5,951 nucleotides of DNA, taken from positions 1-5,951 of the forward strand of contig JALHSW010000181.1 in the NCBI GenBank assembly GCA_022865365.1, written 5' to 3'. The stretch comes from Acidimicrobiia bacterium (GTDB lineage Bacteria; Actinomycetota; Acidimicrobiia; IMCC26256; PALSA-555). The notes under the pieces were generated by a model. The model was not told the DNA's origin. It worked only from the letters and a program-made list of their open reading frames with translations, and ran no database searches. This document shows, one piece after another, positions 4,789-5,951 of the stretch. The position numbers and the translations under genes are program-made. The first letter of the stretch is position 1, and each line of letters starts with the position of its first letter.

Positions 4789-5790
4789 ATGCGGATCGGG
4801 TTGGCGTTGCCCCAGTACGACTACTCGGTGCCGGGCGAGTCGCCCCTGACCTTTCCGACGCTCGCTGCGCACGCGGTGCGGGCCGAGGAGCTCGGCTACG
4901 ACTCGCTGTGGCTCTCGGACCACCTCTTTCTCGGGATCGCGAAGTATGGGGGGCGGGAGGAGCCTTACGGCGCCTTCGAGCCCATCGCGACCCTGGGTGC
5001 GCTCGCCGGCGTCGTCACCCGCCCCCGGCTCGGCACGCTGGTGCTCTGTGAGGCCCTGCGCCAGCCGACGGTCGCGGCCAAGGCCCTCGCCACGCTCGAT
5101 CGCATCTGTGGTGGGCGCCTCGACGTCGGCCTCGGCGCGGGCTGGTACGAGCCCGAGTACCTCGCGATCGGGATGGAGATGCCGACACCGGGCGTGCGGA
5201 TCCGGCGCCTGCGTGAGGCCACCGAGATCGTCACCGGGCTGCTGGGCGGCGACGAGCTCACCTACCACGGCGAGTTCTTCCATGCCGTGGGCGCGCGCGT
5301 CGACCCGCCCGCGCTCCAGCAGCCCCGCCCGCCGGTGTTCCTCGGGGGCAAGGGTGACAATCTGCTGGCGACCGTTGCTGCCCACGCCGACGGCTGGAAC
5401 ACCTGCTGGGCCTGGACCTTCGACGCGTACCGGGAGCGGCTCGGCGTCCTCGAGCGTGCCTGCGAGGCAGTGGGCCGCGACCCGGCGACCGTGTGGCGCA
5501 GCATCGGCCTCTACGCCCTCGTCGGCGAGGACGAGACCGATCTGGCCGCCCGGTTCGAGCGCCTCCGGGGCAACACCCCCGCAGGGGTGCTCGACACGGT
5601 GACGCTCGACGAGTGGCGGGTCGGGCGCCTGGTGGGCACCGCCGAGGAGGTGCGGGAGCAGGCGAGCGGGTGGGAGGCGCTGGGGGTCGAGACGATCATC
5701 GCCGGCGCCGGGGCCATCCCGTTCCACGTCGGCTCGCTCGACGACGTGGCTGCCCTCGCGGACGTGCTCGGCTGCAGTGACCGGCTGTAG
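4789..5790 (+). CDS. LLM-class F420-dependent oxidoreductase
   Basis: 333-aa TIM-barrel flavin/F420 enzyme of the luciferase-like monooxygenase superfamily. Markers: MRIGLALPQYDYS at the N-terminal strand, AEELGYDSLWLSDHLF (32-47), ALRQPTVAAKALATLD (89-104), GGRLDVGLGAGWYEPEY (108-124, a hallmark of the actinobacterial F420 subgroup), YHGEFF (159-164), PRPPVFLGGKG (179-189) and AAHADGWN (197-204). Such enzymes use deazaflavin F420 or FMN; the substrate cannot be told from sequence. Length is typical. The frame stays open 81 codons upstream into ftcD's antisense strand, but family similarity begins exactly at ATG 4789, where the promoter-like box also points. It is followed 62 bp later by tatA on the same strand. 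F420 use is inferred from subgroup motifs. Confidence 0.92.
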   Translation: MRIGLALPQYDYSVPGESPLTFPTLAAHAVRAEELGYDSLWLSDHLFLGIAKYGGREEPYGAFEPIATLGALAGVVTRPRLGTLVLCEALRQPTVAAKALATLDRICGGRLDVGLGAGWYEPEYLAIGMEMPTPGVRIRRLREATEIVTGLLGGDELTYHGEFFHAVGARVDPPALQQPRPPVFLGGKGDNLLATVAAHADGWNTCWAWTFDAYRERLGVLERACEAVGRDPATVWRSIGLYALVGEDETDLAARFERLRGNTPAGVLDTVTLDEWRVGRLVGTAEEVREQASGWEALGVETIIAGAGAIPFHVGSLDDVAALADVLGCSDRL

Positions 5791-5796
5791 CGATCC

Positions 5797-5828
5797 GGGA
5801 CCCTCGTTCGGGATAGCCTGAGGTTCCC
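5797..5828 (+). terminator. Possible hairpin terminator after the oxidoreductase, overlapping the tatA promoter
   Basis: GGGACCCTC (5797-5805) pairs with GAGGTTCCC (5820-5828) with one mismatch in nine, around a 14-nt loop. It begins 7 nt after the stop codon. No T-tract follows, which is common in high-GC actinobacteria. The loop contains the putative tatA -10 box. Confidence 0.4.
5814..5819 (+). promoter_or_regulatory. Putative tatA -10 box (TAGCCT)
   Basis: TAGCCT matches TANNNT and is identical to the box placed before ftcD. It would start transcription about 5826-5827 and give a leader of roughly 26 nt containing the tatA Shine-Dalgarno. No clear -35 is visible. Confidence 0.4.
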
Positions 5829-5836
5829 TCGTCGCC

Positions 5837-5843
5837 GAAAGGA
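5837..5843 (+). promoter_or_regulatory. tatA ribosome binding site (GAAAGGA)
   Basis: GAAAGGA lies 9 nt before ATG 5853, a workable Shine-Dalgarno and the only one near this start. Confidence 0.65.
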
Positions 5844-5852
5844 TCCCAGCCC

Positions 5853-5951
5853 ATGTTCGGACTCGGCGCTCCGGAATTGATCATCATCCTCGTCATCGTC
5901 CTGCTGATCTTCGGCGGTGCGAAGCTGCCCAAGCTCGCCCGCTCGATGGGA
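5853..5951 (+). CDS. tatA: Twin-arginine translocase subunit TatA, N-terminal part (cut by right edge)
   Basis: The first 33 codons only. The peptide opens MFGLGAPELIIILVIVLLIF and continues GGAKLPKLARSMG: a short N-terminal transmembrane helix with the conserved Glu at position 8, the FG hinge (20-21), and the start of the amphipathic helix with the 'KLP.LARS.G' signature. This is the standard TatA/TatE pattern. TatA oligomers form the conducting element that moves folded, cofactor-loaded proteins across the cytoplasmic membrane with TatB/TatC. TatB is less likely because TatB normally has a different start and hinge. The charged C-terminal tail and any downstream tatC are outside the window. 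Confidence 0.92.
   Translation, partial: MFGLGAPELIIILVIVLLIFGGAKLPKLARSMG

Noticed and set aside
4765..5727. 320-codon open frame antisense to the oxidoreductase
   Set aside because: It mirrors a well-conserved LLM-class gene. Its composition is that of a codon shadow and no motif is recognisable.

Overview
The window is GC-rich DNA from an actinobacterium. A WhiB-family iron-sulfur regulator (a family confined to Actinobacteria and their phages), an F420-type luciferase-like oxidoreductase and a mycobacterial-type VWA protein all point there. The mix of genes and the TANNNT boxes placed 6-7 nt before start codons would suit an Acidimicrobiia-like lineage, but that placement is inference. 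There are six complete protein genes and two cut by the window edges. I see no rRNA, tRNA, CRISPR array, transposase or phage gene, and base composition does not shift sharply anywhere. I did not find a convincing new multi-gene system; the interesting signals are small-scale.

Layout. Positions 1-199 (minus) hold the N-terminus of an AbiEi-antitoxin-like winged-helix protein that runs off the left edge. After a 135-bp divergent intergenic region carrying a strong inverted repeat, a 675-aa VWA/MIDAS protein of the mycobacterial Rv0959 type reads rightward (335-2362). It converges, with a 14-bp gap, on a small secreted protein (2377-2805, minus). Upstream of that on the same strand, 78 bp away, lies a macro-domain protein (2884-3390, minus); the two may be co-transcribed, and a hexanucleotide tandem repeat sits between them. 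A 160-bp regulatory-looking intergenic region separates the macro gene from a divergent WhiB2/WhmD-type regulator (3551-3847, plus). This converges on a glutamate formimidoyltransferase-like gene (3882-4754, minus), whose last codons are duplicated just beyond its stop. That gene diverges, with only 34 bp between start codons, from an LLM-class F420-dependent oxidoreductase (4789-5790, plus). The window ends in the first 33 codons of tatA (5853 onward).

How the genes relate. They look like independent housekeeping and accessory units rather than one pathway. Transcription units are short, alternate in direction and often appear leaderless. The most useful points are: a macro domain in which the usual catalytic aspartate position is cysteine; helically phased GAAATC repeats upstream of that gene; overlapping face-to-face promoters between the formimidoyltransferase and the oxidoreductase; a VWA gene with no AAA+ partner on either side within the window; and a WhiB start codon best moved to a GTG by its Shine-Dalgarno.
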